From the NCBI GenBank assembly GCA_012800145.1, contig JAAZJW010000104.1, forward strand, positions 1-5,875: a stretch of 5,875 nt of DNA, given 5' to 3'. A model generated the notes under the pieces. That model did not search any database. It was not told where the DNA came from and saw only the letters and a program-made list of their open reading frames with translations. The translations under genes and the position numbers were made by a program. This stretch comes from Clostridiales bacterium. Its GTDB lineage: Bacteria; Bacillota; Clostridia; Peptostreptococcales; Natronincolaceae. Shown piece by piece: positions 5,333 to 5,875 of this stretch; positions within the stretch are counted from its first letter, which is position 1, and the number at the start of each line of letters is the position of its first letter.

Positions 5333-5875
5333 CTACCTTATCATCATTGTAATGTTGCCTGCACCGACTATGATGGTTATTGTAATAAAGAACATCACTG
5401 CTACAGAAGATATGGTTGCAAATATCAGAACTAGTGAATTACTCATATGGTTCAAACAATCTGCCAATTGGCTCTGTGCTATCGGTTCTGTGATGGCGGA
5501 ACACAATTTATATATGGTTACCAAAGCAACAATTTTGACTGTCGGAATCAAACAAATAATAAAAATTACTATTAGGCCCATTACACCTATGCTATTTTTG
5601 AGCAATAATGAATACCCTATAATCGTGTCCATGGCATCTGATAAAAATTTTCCCGCAACAGGTATGAATTTATCTATGGCAAACTTGGCTGTTCTTATTG
5701 TGACCCCGTCTACCGTAGATGTAGCCACCCCCTGTATTGATATTATTCCTACAAATGTAGTTAAAACAAAACCTAATATAACCATCGCCGACTGTTTTAA
5801 TAGACCCGAGAGTTTAGTTATTTGTATCCTGGATGAAAGATTGTTGATAATAGCCAAAACCGCTGAAAAAAATAT
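5333..5875 (-). CDS. spoIIIAE: Stage III sporulation protein AE, C-terminal part
   Basis: SpoIIIAE is a polytopic mother-cell membrane protein of the SpoIIIA-SpoIIQ channel. The reading frame is open to the window edge, so only the last 180 residues are seen of a protein of about 390-400 in the family; the true start lies beyond 5875. An in-frame TTG at 5857 is not a real start, because the upstream codons continue the frame (IFFSAVLA). The fragment holds a hydrophobic segment (KQSAMVILGFVLTTFVGIIS), the conserved amphipathic block KFIPVAGKFLSDAMDTIIGY, and at least three further hydrophobic segments, ending NITMMIR. The order AE-AF-AG-AH confirms the identity. Confidence 0.93.
   Translation of the reverse strand: MFFSAVLAIINNLSSRIQITKLSGLLKQSAMVILGFVLTTFVGIISIQGVATSTVDGVTIRTAKFAIDKFIPVAGKFLSDAMDTIIGYSLLLKNSIGVMGLIVIFIICLIPTVKIVALVTIYKLCSAITEPIAQSQLADCLNHMSNSLVLIFATISSVAVMFFITITIIVGAGNITMMIR

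Noticed and set aside
5855..5857. TTG at 5857 as the start of spoIIIAE
   Set aside because: The frame stays open to the window edge and the family is about twice as long, so the gene simply continues outside the window.
1..5875. CRISPR array, insertion sequence, phage or defence genes
   Set aside because: I saw no direct-repeat array, transposase or integrase, tRNA or terminal inverted repeats. Every sizeable gene fits a conserved sporulation or housekeeping family in its expected order.

Overview
The window is a stretch of chromosome from a low-GC, endospore-forming Firmicute, most likely a clostridial-type anaerobe rather than a Bacillus. The evidence is the AT-rich sequence, strong purine-rich Shine-Dalgarno sites, frequent TTG/GTG starts, and a run of spoIIIA genes, which occur only in endospore formers. 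All nine genes lie on the minus strand, so transcription runs from the high-numbered end to the low-numbered end. I see no mobile element, CRISPR array, tRNA or rRNA. No gap without a gene exceeds about 220 bases.

Region 1 (5875 down to 3279) is the distal half of the sporulation operon: the C-terminal half of spoIIIAE (cut by the window edge), then complete spoIIIAF, spoIIIAG and spoIIIAH. These proteins build part of the SpoIIIA-SpoIIQ channel between mother cell and forespore. AF, AG and AH each have an N-terminal membrane anchor and a soluble domain of the ring-building type. The genes are tightly packed (8, 20 and 49 nt gaps).

Region 2 (about 3258 to 2772) is a small Asp23/Gls24-family gene in the yqhY position. 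It has its own near-consensus housekeeping promoter just after spoIIIAH and a hairpin, probably a weak terminator, just after its stop.

Region 3 (about 2700 to 1) is a housekeeping cluster: nusB (rRNA antitermination), xseA and xseB (the two subunits of exonuclease VII) and ispA (farnesyl diphosphate synthase, cut by the window edge). The gaps are +5 nt, a 14 nt overlap and 0 nt, so this is almost certainly one translationally coupled operon. A candidate sigma-A promoter lies just upstream of nusB.

The order matches the Bacillus subtilis locus spoIIIA-accB-accC-yqhY-nusB-folD-xseA-xseB-ispA, but accB, accC and folD are absent. I find no previously undescribed system. The most useful points are the re-assigned TTG start of xseB, the G-homopolymer ribosome site of spoIIIAG, the sporulation-to-vegetative promoter switch before yqhY, and the missing accBC and folD.
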